Below, in pieces: positions 18,404 through 26,862 of a stretch of DNA of 64,000 bases. The notes under the pieces were generated by a model. That model had not been told where the DNA came from, searched no databases, and worked only from the letters and a program-made list of their open reading frames with translations. Source of the stretch: an uncultured Lachnospiraceae bacterium (lineage in GTDB: Bacteria > Bacillota > Clostridia > Lachnospirales > Lachnospiraceae); the NCBI GenBank assembly GCA_934418125.1, contig CAKRWT010000007.1, positions 1-64,000 of the forward strand, read 5' to 3'. The translations under genes were made by a program, and so were the position numbers. Each line of letters starts with the position of its first letter. Within the stretch, counting starts at the first letter, position 1.

Positions 18404-19016
18404 TCATTCTGGCAGGCTTTGCCCCTGCTGCCAGCAGCTGTTCCTCGGTGCGAAAGCCCCAGGTAACACTGACACAACGCATGGGGACATGTGCCGCCGT
18501 CTGGATATCCACTTCGGAATCCCCGACATAGACCGCATTTTCTGCCTGGGAAGATAATTCAGCCAGTGCCTGATACACCGTATCAGGGGCTGGTTTTCTT
18601 TTTACCATCGCGCTCTCCCCAATGGCAACCTTTATATATCTCTTAAAATATTTCTCATTTAGCTGTTTTACCGCATCATCAAATTTATTGGACACAATTG
18701 CCAGACGATATCCTTCCTGCCCTGCTCTTTCCAGCATCGGCAGGATTCCTTCATAAGCTTTGGTCTTATCATTACAATGCACTTCATAATGTGCCTTAAA
18801 CACAGCTAGTATTTCTTTGTAGCATGGATGTTCCAATCCACCTGGTATGGCGCGCTCTATCAGCTTTCCCACGCCATTTCCCACAAAGCATCTGACCTCT
18901 TCCAACGTCCTGGCAGGAAGTCCGTATTGCTCCATAGCATAGTTTACACTGTCTGCCAAATCCTCCAGCGTATTTAACAGTGTCCCATCCAAATCAAAAA
19001 CAATGGTATCTATCAT
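18348..19016 (-). CDS. HAD-family phosphatase (phosphoglycolate phosphatase-like)
   Basis: A 222-residue haloacid dehalogenase-type hydrolase with a cap domain of four-helix type. Motif I is FDLDGTLLNT (residues 5-17, nucleophile Asp8), motif II includes SNKFD (about 110-114), motif III the lysine in KRKPAPDT and motif IV GDSEVDI (about 167-173). The fold fits the Gph/PpaX group acting on small phosphorylated compounds; the exact substrate is not evident. It is convergent with the upstream CBS protein gene, and their ends overlap by 56 bp. SseB-like protein lies 41 bp upstream and could share its transcript. Confidence 0.85.
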   Translation of the reverse strand: MIDTIVFDLDGTLLNTLEDLADSVNYAMEQYGLPARTLEEVRCFVGNGVGKLIERAIPGGLEHPCYKEILAVFKAHYEVHCNDKTKAYEGILPMLERAGQEGYRLAIVSNKFDDAVKQLNEKYFKRYIKVAIGESAMVKRKPAPDTVYQALAELSSQAENAVYVGDSEVDIQTAAHVPMRCVSVTWGFRTEEQLLAAGAKPARMIRTPQELLLLLPRLDEEG

Positions 19017-19057
19017 AACCAGTTACTTCCTATATCTTTCTTGCTCTTATCTGTCTC

Positions 19058-19987
19058 TTACATTCTGGAAGCAATTCCCATAATAGCTTCTATCTCTGCG
19101 CCATTGTCCGGTGCCTCTTCCACCCGTTCATGGGTTCCGTCAGCCTTTACCTGTCCGATAAAATTACCCTCTTTCGTCTTCTCTAAGGTATAATAGAGAA
19201 TCTCCTGGGTATCTCTCTTCCAGACGGCGTAAGCACGGTAGCACATTCCCTTCTTCATCGCCTCATCTGGCATATCAATCCGGGTAAGCTGCAGATTTTC
19301 AGAAATATTTAATGTCATGGTAGAAAAATCATCTTCACGAAAAGGTGCTTTCTTTCCCTGTGGATACAATCCTTCATAAAGGGTTAATAAGAAAGCTCCC
19401 TCTTCTTTCTGCAAACGTTGTAAGCCTGCTTCTTTCTGCTCAAACAGATATTTGGGCAACAGCCTTACTGCCACCTGGTTATGTACCAGGTCCTGGAACT
19501 GCTTCTCTGTCACTTTAATTGTCTTTGTCTGTGCTGCAGCATTTCTCCTCTTCTCTGCCACTTCCAAAAGCTGCCAGGGAATCATCACATTATGGGTAAA
19601 GGGATTTAAGATAACCGCCTGTAATTTCTCCCGGTTCGACATAATCATGGCAAGACAGCCAAAAAATGGCATTGCCAGAAGTGCAGGACTTTTCTTATCC
19701 TGTGGAATCTGCGCTGCTGTGGTAAAAATAGGCAAGGCGAATTCTCCGGTTTCCTTCCGTAACAGACAAGGCATTATCTGCGCTCCCTTGGGAATCTGTA
19801 CCGGTTTTCCTTCTTTCATGGCATTTTTCGCCTCTTCATCCATATTCTGAGGCACCTGAGACGGAACCAGTACAATCGCCCCTTCCAGCGCTTCCATGAT
19901 TTTGGCATATTTTTCTTTCTGTCTATCTTCTGCAAAGTCCTTTAACAAATCTTCCAGATTATTATTATTTATTTTCATTTCAGCCAT
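19058..19987 (-). CDS. SseB-domain protein
   Basis: A 309-residue cytoplasmic protein with an SseB N-terminal domain: LPIFTTAAQIP and the later AVILNPFTHNVMIP are recognisable family features (about 85-165). The C-terminal half (about 210-309) contains a second SseB-like region. No signal or membrane segment is present. The start ATG at 19987 is preferred over one 12 bases upstream because GAGG lies six bases before it. SseB-like proteins have no firm role outside Salmonella, so function here is unknown. Confidence 0.7.
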   Translation of the reverse strand: MAEMKINNNNLEDLLKDFAEDRQKEKYAKIMEALEGAIVLVPSQVPQNMDEEAKNAMKEGKPVQIPKGAQIMPCLLRKETGEFALPIFTTAAQIPQDKKSPALLAMPFFGCLAMIMSNREKLQAVILNPFTHNVMIPWQLLEVAEKRRNAAAQTKTIKVTEKQFQDLVHNQVAVRLLPKYLFEQKEAGLQRLQKEEGAFLLTLYEGLYPQGKKAPFREDDFSTMTLNISENLQLTRIDMPDEAMKKGMCYRAYAVWKRDTQEILYYTLEKTKEGNFIGQVKADGTHERVEEAPDNGAEIEAIMGIASRM

Positions 19988-20058
19988 CGTAATCCTCATT
20001 TCTGTGGTCTTTTCTTACTACCACCCATTCTTCCTGATACATTATCGTACCGATACCC

Positions 20059-20087
20059 ATTATAACAGACATTTGGCAATCTGCCAA
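20059..20087 (-). promoter_or_regulatory. Promoter of the SseB-like gene with palindromic -35
   Basis: Minus-strand TTGGCA (20082-20087) and TATAAT (20059-20064) are spaced by 17 bp. The -35 box is one arm of a 15-bp palindrome TTGGCAnnnTGCCAA (20073-20087), directly after the EamA stop codon, so it may also act as a short transcript end or operator. Confidence 0.6.
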
Positions 20088-20090
20088 TCA

Positions 20091-20999
20091 CTATACACTC
20101 CGGGACTTTTTCTCAGGAAGCTGTGCCAGAATAATAGCTCCAAACATCAGAATACAGCCTGCCAGTTCCCTGCCGCTCATAGTCTGTCCCAGCAATAAAA
20201 ATCCCGCAATCGCTGCCACGACCGATTCCAGGCTCATAATCAGGGATGCCACGGTAGGGTTCATTCCCTTCTGCCCTACAATCTGTAAGGTGTAGCCCAC
20301 ACCGCAGGAGAGGATACCGGCATAACAGATAGGCAGCCATGCTTCCAGAATCTGCGCTATCTGTGGCTGTTCCCAGATTACCATACCGATACCGGAAAGA
20401 ATGCTGCAGGTAAAAAACTGGATACAGGAAAGCTTCACCCCATCTACTTTCGGTGAAAAATAATCCACCACTAGGATATGGAAGGAGAAAAACAGGGCAC
20501 ATGCCAGTACATAGCTGTCTCCCATGGTCAGAGCAAATCCTTCTTTCATACATAAAAGATACAATCCTGCCACCGCCAGTACCACGCCTATCCAGATTTT
20601 GACTCCCACTTTCTTATGGGCAAAAATCCCCAGAATCGGTACCATAATAATATATAATGCTGTAATAAAGCCCGCTTTTCCCACGGTTGTATATTTAATC
20701 CCAATCTGCTGAAGGTTACTGGCAATGCAAAGCAGTATTCCGCAAAGGATACCACCCGCGTACAACGTTTTGTTGTTTTCCGTAGGTTCTGTTTTTTCCG
20801 CTTCATCGCCTACCATTTCCTTACGGTTCATCAGGAATATAACCGGAAGCAGTACCAGTCCACCCAGTAAGCACCTGGTGGCATTCATGGTAAATGGTCC
20901 GATATACTCCATGCCTGTACTTTGTGCCACAAAGGCAGTCCCCCAGATAGTTGCCGTCAACAGAAGTAACAGCGATTGCCTTATGGTAAATTTATTCAT
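20091..20999 (-). CDS. EamA/DMT-superfamily transporter
   Basis: A 302-residue membrane protein with ten predicted spans arranged as two EamA repeats. The first repeat begins at LLLLTATIWGTAFVAQS (about 9-25), and the second ends in the C-terminal hydrophobic run near LAGCILMFGAIILAQL. A polar loop rich in Glu/Lys (EKTEPTENN) lies after the second span. Members are metabolite or amino acid exporters; the substrate cannot be read from sequence. It reads in the same direction as the SseB-like gene but appears to be a single-gene unit with terminators or promoters on both sides. Confidence 0.88.
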   Translation of the reverse strand: MNKFTIRQSLLLLLTATIWGTAFVAQSTGMEYIGPFTMNATRCLLGGLVLLPVIFLMNRKEMVGDEAEKTEPTENNKTLYAGGILCGILLCIASNLQQIGIKYTTVGKAGFITALYIIMVPILGIFAHKKVGVKIWIGVVLAVAGLYLLCMKEGFALTMGDSYVLACALFFSFHILVVDYFSPKVDGVKLSCIQFFTCSILSGIGMVIWEQPQIAQILEAWLPICYAGILSCGVGYTLQIVGQKGMNPTVASLIMSLESVVAAIAGFLLLGQTMSGRELAGCILMFGAIILAQLPEKKSRSV

Positions 21000-21063
21000 C
21001 GATTTCTTCCTCTCTTTCGCACGTCCCTTTCCTTCCGAACCAATCGGAAACGCAGGGCACGAA

Positions 21064-21119
21064 AAAAGTTACCTCACAGAAACTTGAAAAGCGTTCAAAC
21101 TCCTATAAAGGTAACTTTT
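21064..21119 (-). terminator. Terminator after the bioY-DUF1284 unit
   Basis: An inverted repeat pairs AAAAGTTACCT with AGGTAACTTTT across a loop that holds a smaller hairpin (TTGAA/TTCAA). On the minus strand the right arm runs into TTTTTT, as expected for an intrinsic terminator. It lies 34-89 bp after the DUF1284 stop codon. Confidence 0.7.
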
Positions 21120-21152
21120 CTATTAAGTACGATAACAGTTTTTCCCAAAAAG

Positions 21153-21572
21153 TCAAGGTATCATCTGTTCATAACGCTGTTGTAATGCTTCGTAATGGCA
21201 CAGACCTTCCCGATACCATCTACACCTATGGCAGGAGGTTTCAAAAATTTCTTTGGTCAGATGTTCCCTGACTAATCGTAGGATTTCCTCTTTCCGGTAA
21301 CACTGATTGCAGGAAAGCCCCAATTCCTCTGCCAGTGCTTCATCTTTGGATACTACATTGTTATCATCCAACACACAGGCACCTTCTACCTGATTAGGAC
21401 AGGCACTGCAAATCAAATCCGGTTTTGTTACCAGAATAATATTTTCCTCCTGCTCTTCGGAAAATAACATATCCACCACCTGTTTCATATTCGCGGTAAA
21501 AGCATCACTATAACCCTTTCCCACAAACAGAGCACTGCACAACAGATGATGCACTCGTAATCTTCTTTCCAT
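21153..21572 (-). CDS. DUF1284-family cysteine-rich protein
   Basis: A 139-residue cytoplasmic protein that begins with an R-x-H-H-L-x-C segment and GKGYSDAFTANM (about 18-29), followed by a CSACPN motif and several more cysteines, ten in all (positions about 12, 55, 58, 66, 87, 90, 112, 115 and 122 among them). This is the DUF1284 pattern. The clustered cysteines suggest a metal or iron-sulfur site, which is an inference. It follows bioY by 10 bp and so is probably cotranscribed with the biotin transporter. No enzymatic role is established. Confidence 0.75.
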   Translation of the reverse strand: MERRLRVHHLLCSALFVGKGYSDAFTANMKQVVDMLFSEEQEENIILVTKPDLICSACPNQVEGACVLDDNNVVSKDEALAEELGLSCNQCYRKEEILRLVREHLTKEIFETSCHRCRWYREGLCHYEALQQRYEQMIP

Positions 21573-21582
21573 GACTCTTCCC

Positions 21583-22164
21583 TTACAGCAGATTAGCCTT
21601 TATCAGACGTTTCCGAATCTGTCCGCCAACCACAAACGCAAGGATAACGGAAATAACATCCTTAATCAGATAAGGGGCTGATACCAACGCAAAAGATTCT
21701 CCAAATCCCATGCCCATAACAACCATAAACTGTAAAACACCTAAAAGGTGACAGATAGCCAGCCCTGCCATACCAACCACAAAGCCTAATACTTTATTCT
21801 TCATAACACTTCCCACACCACAGAGGGCTGCCATGAAAATAAATCCCCAGATAAAACCGCCGGTATAGTTTACCAACACCTGGGCACCGCCACTGAATCC
21901 TGCAAATACCGGTACACCAATCGCGCCTAATAAAATATACACAACTACGCTGACTGCACCGAATTTCCATGCCAAAACTACACCAATCAGAGCTACCGCA
22001 AAGGTCTGCAGGGTAATCGGTACTCCCGATGGCATCGGAATAGACACCTGGGATAAGATTGCCAGAATTGCTGTAAACATAGCAATTTCCACGATGGTTT
22101 TTATGGCTATCTTCCCCTGCGTCCGGTTGTCATTTTCCATTATTGTTTCCTGTTGTTTACTCAT
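21583..22164 (-). CDS. bioY: Biotin transporter substrate-binding subunit BioY (ECF type)
   Basis: A 193-residue membrane protein with about six spans. It carries the BioY hallmarks: IPMPSGVPITLQTFAV near residues 47-62, GAIGVPVFAGFSGG (about 80-93) and the helix with GFIWGFI. It captures biotin and works with a shared energy-coupling module (EcfA/A'/T) encoded elsewhere. A near-consensus promoter and a TTGTTAACC/GTTGACAA inverted repeat lie upstream, consistent with biotin-dependent control by BirA. The organism therefore probably imports biotin; no bio synthesis genes are seen here. Confidence 0.95.
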   Translation of the reverse strand: MSKQQETIMENDNRTQGKIAIKTIVEIAMFTAILAILSQVSIPMPSGVPITLQTFAVALIGVVLAWKFGAVSVVVYILLGAIGVPVFAGFSGGAQVLVNYTGGFIWGFIFMAALCGVGSVMKNKVLGFVVGMAGLAICHLLGVLQFMVVMGMGFGESFALVSAPYLIKDVISVILAFVVGGQIRKRLIKANLL

Positions 22165-22218
22165 TTTAAAAACTCCTCACATACTGTAATATTGTTTCGT
22201 AACTACTTCTCAATTGAC

Positions 22219-22247
22219 AGTATATAAGGAGTTTTTTTCATTGTCAA
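22219..22247 (-). promoter_or_regulatory. Promoter of bioY
   Basis: Minus-strand TTGACA (22242-22247), 17-bp spacer and TATACT (22219-22224): nearly ideal sigma-A promoter. The leader is short (about 50 nt), with no room for a riboswitch. Confidence 0.75.
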
Positions 22248-22270
22248 CTTTTTATTTTTGCGGTTAACAA
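22241..22270 (-). promoter_or_regulatory. Candidate BirA (biotin) operator
   Basis: Half-sites TTGTTAACC (22262-22270) and AGTTGACAA (22241-22249, minus-strand reading) face each other and cover the -35 box. They resemble BirA operator arms, but the 12-bp gap is shorter than the 14-15 bp I recall for the consensus. Confidence 0.4.
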
Positions 22271-22285
22271 TTCTTTTTGTGAATT

Positions 22286-22528
22286 TTAGGAATTCATTCC
22301 CATCTTCTTAAGTTGTTCTATCATATCCATATCGTCTGCGGAAATCTTCAGATTGGAATCAAAGCTTTCTCCCTCTGCAGTCGTTACTTTGATTTCAATA
22401 ATGCTGCCTTCCTTCATTCCATTCTGGGCTACTGCCTTTAAGAACTTTGGAAACTTCGGATGGTTCTTCTGAAAACGGCTCCACAGTCCAATCATCTGCA
22501 TCAATGCTGCCGGGTTCTGCATATTCAT
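22286..22528 (-). CDS. Small conserved protein of unknown function
   Basis: An 80-residue soluble protein, not recognised as a named family. The first half is basic with repeated NHPKFPKFLK-type residues (about 22-32), and the second half is acidic (SADDMDMIEQLKKM). It starts in a TAATG overlap with the aspS stop codon and has a good AAGGAGAGG before it, so translation is coupled to aspS. The amphipathic helix at the N terminus (MQNPAALMQMIGLWSRFQ) suggests a protein-binding role, which is a guess. Similar short proteins following aspS may be worth searching for. Confidence 0.7.
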   Translation of the reverse strand: MNMQNPAALMQMIGLWSRFQKNHPKFPKFLKAVAQNGMKEGSIIEIKVTTAEGESFDSNLKISADDMDMIEQLKKMGMNS

Positions 22529-24333
22529 TACGCCTCTCCTTCCTTTTCCGGTGCAGGAGCAATGGCAATCTGTAATTCTGCAAGCTGCTTCTCATCTACC
22601 GTACCAGGTGCCTCTGTCATCAGACAGGAAGCATCTTTTACCTTCGGGAAAGCAATGACTTCACGGATACTGTCGGCATGAACCAGAAGCATTACGAAAC
22701 GGTCCAGACCATAAGCCAGTCCTGCGTGAGGTGGCACACCATACTTGAATGCACTTAACAGGAATCCAAACTGCTCCCATGCTTTTTCTTTGGTAAATCC
22801 TAATACTTCAAACATCTTCTCCTGGATATCATCCTGATGGATTCTGACGGAACCACCGCCCAGTTCCACACCATTTAAAACGATGTCGTAAGCTTTGGCA
22901 CGAACTCGTCCCGGGTCACTGTCAATGTACTGCCAGTCTTCTTCCATTGGCATGGTAAATGGATGATGCATTGCCATGAAACGGTTCTCCTCATCGCTCC
23001 ACTCCAGTAATGGGAATTCCACTACCCATAAGAAGTTAAATTTGGACTCGTCAATCAGACCAAGCTGTTTGCCCAGTTCTACACGGAGGGCTCCCAGTAC
23101 GCTGTATACAATATTCTTCTTATCAGCCGCGAATAAGAGCAGGTCGCCCTTCTCTCCCTTCATGGCTTTCACTAATTTATCCAATTCTTCCTCTGTCATG
23201 AATTTGGCAAAAGAAGATTTATAAGTGCCATCTTCCTGTACACACAGATAAGCTAATCCTTTGGCACCATAACCTTTGGCAAAATCAACCAGAGCATCAA
23301 TCTTCTTACGAGGCATAGCTGCCTGTCCCTTTACATTCAGACCACGGACAGAACCGCCATTCTCCAGGGCAGAAGTAAATACCCCAAAACCACAGCCTGC
23401 TACTACGTCTGATACATCGGTTAATTCCATTTCAAAACGAGTATCCGGCTTATCAGAACCATAACGGTCCATGGCTTCCTGCCAGGTCATACGTGGCAGA
23501 GGCAGCTGCACCTCCAGACCAATCGCTTCCTTACATACATGCTGAATCAGTCTTTCATTTACTTCGATAACATCATCCACATCCACAAAGGATAATTCCA
23601 TATCTGCCTGAGTAAACTCCGGCTGTCTGTCGGCACGAAGGTCCTCATCCCGGAAGCATCTTGCAATCTGGAAATATCTGTCATAACCAGAGCACATTAA
23701 CAACTGCTTATAAAGCTGTGGAGACTGTGGTAACGCATAGAAGCTTCCCGGATGCACACGGCTTGGCACCAGATAGTCCCTTGCACCTTCCGGTGTGGAT
23801 TTACACAGAATCGGTGTCTCGATTTCCAGGAATCCTTCCTTTGCCATAAAAGCACGCATTTCTGAAGCAATCTTACTGCGCAGTATCATCTTTTCCTGCA
23901 AATCCGGTCTTCTCAAATCCAGATAACGGTATTTTAAACGAATCTCTTCCTTCGTCTTGGAATCCGCCTCAATTGGAAACGGAGGTGTCTCTGATTCTGA
24001 TAAGATACGCACCTGATTAGCACGTACTTCAATTTCTCCGGTTGCCAGATTCTCATTGACGGCACCGGAACGTTTCTCTACGTTACCAACAACCGCGATA
24101 ACAAATTCGCTTCTCATCTTCTCTGCCTTTGCAAAAGCCTCTGCTCCACAGTCGTTCTCTTCAAAGATAATCTGTAAGATACCGGAACGATCTCTTAAAT
24201 CAACAAAAATGATGCCGCCTTTATTTCTCTGTTTCTGTACCCATCCCATGACGGTTACTTCTTCGCCTACATTCTGTGTAGACAGCTCTGCACAACGATG
24301 GGACCTTTTCCATCCCTTCATGGATTCTGCCAT
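22528..24333 (-). CDS. aspS: Aspartyl-tRNA synthetase
   Basis: A 601-residue class IIb aminoacyl-tRNA synthetase of bacterial length. The N-terminal OB anticodon-binding domain (about 15-110) is followed by the catalytic core with motif 2 around FRDEDLRADRQPEFTQ (about 217-232), the bacterial GAD insertion (about 295-415) and motif 3 GLAYGLDRF (about 540-550). It is 33 bp downstream of hisS, a common pairing in Firmicutes. Whether it also charges tRNA-Asn cannot be decided from sequence alone. Confidence 0.97.
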   Translation of the reverse strand: MAESMKGWKRSHRCAELSTQNVGEEVTVMGWVQKQRNKGGIIFVDLRDRSGILQIIFEENDCGAEAFAKAEKMRSEFVIAVVGNVEKRSGAVNENLATGEIEVRANQVRILSESETPPFPIEADSKTKEEIRLKYRYLDLRRPDLQEKMILRSKIASEMRAFMAKEGFLEIETPILCKSTPEGARDYLVPSRVHPGSFYALPQSPQLYKQLLMCSGYDRYFQIARCFRDEDLRADRQPEFTQADMELSFVDVDDVIEVNERLIQHVCKEAIGLEVQLPLPRMTWQEAMDRYGSDKPDTRFEMELTDVSDVVAGCGFGVFTSALENGGSVRGLNVKGQAAMPRKKIDALVDFAKGYGAKGLAYLCVQEDGTYKSSFAKFMTEEELDKLVKAMKGEKGDLLLFAADKKNIVYSVLGALRVELGKQLGLIDESKFNFLWVVEFPLLEWSDEENRFMAMHHPFTMPMEEDWQYIDSDPGRVRAKAYDIVLNGVELGGGSVRIHQDDIQEKMFEVLGFTKEKAWEQFGFLLSAFKYGVPPHAGLAYGLDRFVMLLVHADSIREVIAFPKVKDASCLMTEAPGTVDEKQLAELQIAIAPAPEKEGEA

Positions 24334-24366
24334 TTGTTTTTCCTCCTAAACATTCTGTCAAAGAAC

Positions 24367-25629
24367 TTAGTTTTTCAGTTCTTCCTTATAGAATTCTTTA
24401 AATTCTTCATATCCCTGGGAAGTAAGCTGTTCCTTCTGGAACTTCTTATTCTTATTCATACGTGCTACCAGAATCTGGTTTCCTAAGGCACGCTGCTCCT
24501 GCGCTTCCTTCATTACGGCGGATACCCGTTCTGCCGGTAATCCCTTTTCCATCAGATAGGCAACCTTCTTGCCTGCTTTTGGCACCTTGAAGCCGCTTTC
24601 CATCAGAAGCAGAATAATCCGCTCAAAACCAATGGAAAAGCCACACGCCGGTACATCGTTACCGATAAACTTACCTACCATCTTATCATATCTTCCGCCA
24701 CCGCCACAGCTTCCGCCGAATTCCGGCATGGCAATTTCAAAAATAGTACCGGTATAATAAGACATACCACGTACCAGGGTTGGGTCAAATACTAAATCAA
24801 AGAAATCTCCCTTGGTGGCTTCCACACTGTCGATAATCTCCTGAAAGCTTTCTTTGACACCCTGTGGCAGTACATCAGCAATCTTATCCGTCAGATAAGC
24901 GATTGCATTGTCTGCTGTCTCAATTCCTTTAAACAGCTCCATATATTTGGAAACACACTCTCCGGGGTATCCTGCTTCCAACAATTCTGCCTCCACCCCT
25001 TCGATACCAATCTTATCCATCTTATCCAGAATAATGAATATCTGGTCATAGTCTTCTTCGGCAAATCCGCTGTATGCCGCCATTGCCTTTAAAATCTGCC
25101 TGTCGTTGATACGAATCTGGAAATTCCGGAACCCTAATTTGCCAAGGGTTGTGGTTGTGGCAAGAATCAGTTCAATCTCTGCCAGATTGCTCGGCTCTCC
25201 CAGAATATCAATATCGCACTGCATAAACTGACGGTAACGACCACGCTGCGGTCTGTCTGCACGCCATACATTGCCAATCTGTAATGCCTTAAAGGGTGCC
25301 GGCAGTTCATTGGCATGGTTGGAATAATATCTTACCAGTGGCACTGTTAAATCATAACGAAGTCCACCATCTACCAGGTCTTCCTCGCTCTTTGCTTCTG
25401 CCAGACGAAGTTTCTCTCCTCTTTTCAAAATCTTAAAAATCAGCTTCTCATTCTCTCCGCCCGCCTTGCAGTTCAAGTTCGCAATATTCTCTACACAAGG
25501 GGTCTCTATGGAAGTAAAGCCAAAGTTTCCGTAGGTTTCTTTGATAACGCCGATAACGTAATCTCTGATTTCCATTTCCTCCGGAAGGATGTCCTTCATA
25601 CCGGTAACCGGTTTCTTACTAAGTGCCAT
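24367..25629 (-). CDS. hisS: Histidyl-tRNA synthetase
   Basis: A 420-residue class IIa enzyme. Motif 1 is within the N-terminal region (KDILPEEMEIRDYV), motif 2 lies around QIGNVWRADRPQRGRYRQF (about 116-134), and the histidine-specific region with RGMSYYTGTIFEI (about 267-279) is clear. The C-terminal anticodon domain (about 325-420) ends with Lys/Glu-rich sequence. It starts 25 bp or so after a good RBS and has its own promoter about 60 bp upstream. No T-box is evident in the leader. Confidence 0.96.
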   Translation of the reverse strand: MALSKKPVTGMKDILPEEMEIRDYVIGVIKETYGNFGFTSIETPCVENIANLNCKAGGENEKLIFKILKRGEKLRLAEAKSEEDLVDGGLRYDLTVPLVRYYSNHANELPAPFKALQIGNVWRADRPQRGRYRQFMQCDIDILGEPSNLAEIELILATTTTLGKLGFRNFQIRINDRQILKAMAAYSGFAEEDYDQIFIILDKMDKIGIEGVEAELLEAGYPGECVSKYMELFKGIETADNAIAYLTDKIADVLPQGVKESFQEIIDSVEATKGDFFDLVFDPTLVRGMSYYTGTIFEIAMPEFGGSCGGGGRYDKMVGKFIGNDVPACGFSIGFERIILLLMESGFKVPKAGKKVAYLMEKGLPAERVSAVMKEAQEQRALGNQILVARMNKNKKFQKEQLTSQGYEEFKEFYKEELKN

Positions 25630-25689
25630 AATGCTCTCCTATGTTCTGTCTTTCTCTGGTATTACCATATTTCTATCACAACTGTTACG

Positions 25690-25718
25690 ATTTTACACTG
25701 TTTTCTGATGTTTTTCAA
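25690..25718 (-). promoter_or_regulatory. Promoter of hisS-aspS
   Basis: Minus-strand TTGAAA (25713-25718) and TAAAAT (25690-25695) with a 17-bp spacer, about 60 bp upstream of the hisS start codon. Confidence 0.65.
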
Positions 25719-25882
25719 GCGATAGCACTTCTTTTATTCATGCAGTTATTCATGCAGTTCCCACTTCTTCCCTTTTCTTACGAAAATTCCCCAATTTCTT
25801 CCATTTGGAATACACTTTTATGAATGTGTATTCTTTTTATGAAAAATTTACATTTTTCTTTGAGAATGGTTTTCAAAATCCA

Positions 25883-25911
25883 TTGACATAGTATTCAATA
25901 CTACATATAAT
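25883..25911 (+). promoter_or_regulatory. Promoter of the DegV gene with operator-like palindrome
   Basis: A consensus TTGACA (25883-25888) and TATAAT (25906-25911) are spaced by 17 bp. The spacer contains a perfect 15-bp palindrome TAGTATTCAATACTA (25889-25903), placed exactly where a repressor would block RNA polymerase. A TetR-type regulator gene is convergent and adjacent to the gene driven here. Confidence 0.8.
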
Positions 25912-25953
25912 GATTGGGAATCAATAAGAAATAAGAAAGTAGAAGGTAATGAT

Positions 25954-26862
25954 ATGTTTCAAATCGTAGTGGACTCTGCCGCCAACATTCCGGCACAGCT
26001 TGTAAAACAATATAATATTAAAGTAATTTCCTTTGTGAATTTCGTAAATGGAAAAAGTGTAACTTGTTTTGACCCTGCACTCAGTATGGAGGAAGAACGG
26101 ACAAAGGGAAAAGAATATTATGACGCGGTGCGTGCCGGTGCGGAAGTAAAAACCGGACTTATCAGCAGTGGAAACTTTGAAGATTATTTCCGGACTATCA
26201 TGGAGCAGAATGAAGATGTCCTCTACTTCTCCCTGAGTAAAAATATCAGCGGTACTTATAACTCTGCCAGAATTGCGGCAGAAGAGTTGATGGAGAACCC
26301 TCCTATGGGACGTAAAATCCGTATGATTGATTCCCTGAATGCTTCCCTTGCCCAGGGGATTCTGGCTATCTATGCCAGTGAAATGCGCGCCCAGGGAATG
26401 GACTTTGATGCCATCGCAGACAAGCTGGAAAGCTACCCTGCCCGGATGAATGGTGTCTTTACCGTAGGTGATTTGAAATATCTTGCAAATACAGGACGTA
26501 TCAGCGGCTCTGCTGCCCTGGTCGGCAATATTTTAAACATCAAACCGATTCTGCGCGGTAATAAAGACGGCTATATCGTTCAGTACAAGAAATGCCGTGG
26601 TCGTAAATCTGCCCTTAACACCCTGATTTCCTTAGTCTGTGACAACATTGTCCATCCTGAAGAACAGATTATCGGCATCGCCCATGCAGATTCTTACGAA
26701 GATTCGCTTTATGTTATGGAAGAAATTAAGAAGCGCATTACCGTGCGTGACTTCATCAATACCTCCTACGACTACTGCACCGGCAGTCATGTAGGCCCTG
26801 ATACCATCGCCCTCTTCTTTATGGCAAAGGACAGGGAGCTTAGTGCTAATGGTACTTTGTAG
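25954..26862 (+). CDS. DegV-family fatty-acid-binding protein
   Basis: A 302-residue two-domain cytoplasmic protein of the DegV/FakB family, which holds a fatty acid for phosphorylation by the kinase FakA. It opens with VVDSAANIPAQL, has TGLISSGNFEDYFR (about 66-80), LSKNISGTYNSA (about 91-102), and the C-terminal RISGSAALVGNILNIKP (about 186-202). All are family features. An ideal promoter lies upstream. Its 3' end overlaps the TetR gene by 17 bp (convergent). The specific fatty acid is unknown; fakA is not in the window. Confidence 0.9.
   Translation: MFQIVVDSAANIPAQLVKQYNIKVISFVNFVNGKSVTCFDPALSMEEERTKGKEYYDAVRAGAEVKTGLISSGNFEDYFRTIMEQNEDVLYFSLSKNISGTYNSARIAAEELMENPPMGRKIRMIDSLNASLAQGILAIYASEMRAQGMDFDAIADKLESYPARMNGVFTVGDLKYLANTGRISGSAALVGNILNIKPILRGNKDGYIVQYKKCRGRKSALNTLISLVCDNIVHPEEQIIGIAHADSYEDSLYVMEEIKKRITVRDFINTSYDYCTGSHVGPDTIALFFMAKDRELSANGTL

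Larger units (their letters stand above)
25630..25953. other. Intergenic region between divergent hisS and DegV genes
   Basis: No gene is supported. It holds the hisS promoter, an exact tandem 12-bp repeat ATTCATGCAGTT (25736-25747 and 25748-25759), an 8-bp inverted repeat GAATACAC/GTGTATTC (25808-25815 with 25826-25833) and the DegV promoter with a palindromic spacer. Sequence is very AT-rich. Confidence 0.6.

Noticed and set aside
24298..24486. Plus-strand frames opposite aspS/hisS and similar shadows of other genes
   Set aside because: They lie inside firmly identified genes on the other strand and carry no family motifs.
25630..25710. T-box upstream of hisS
   Set aside because: No AGGGTGG-type T-box sequence and the leader from the predicted promoter is too short.
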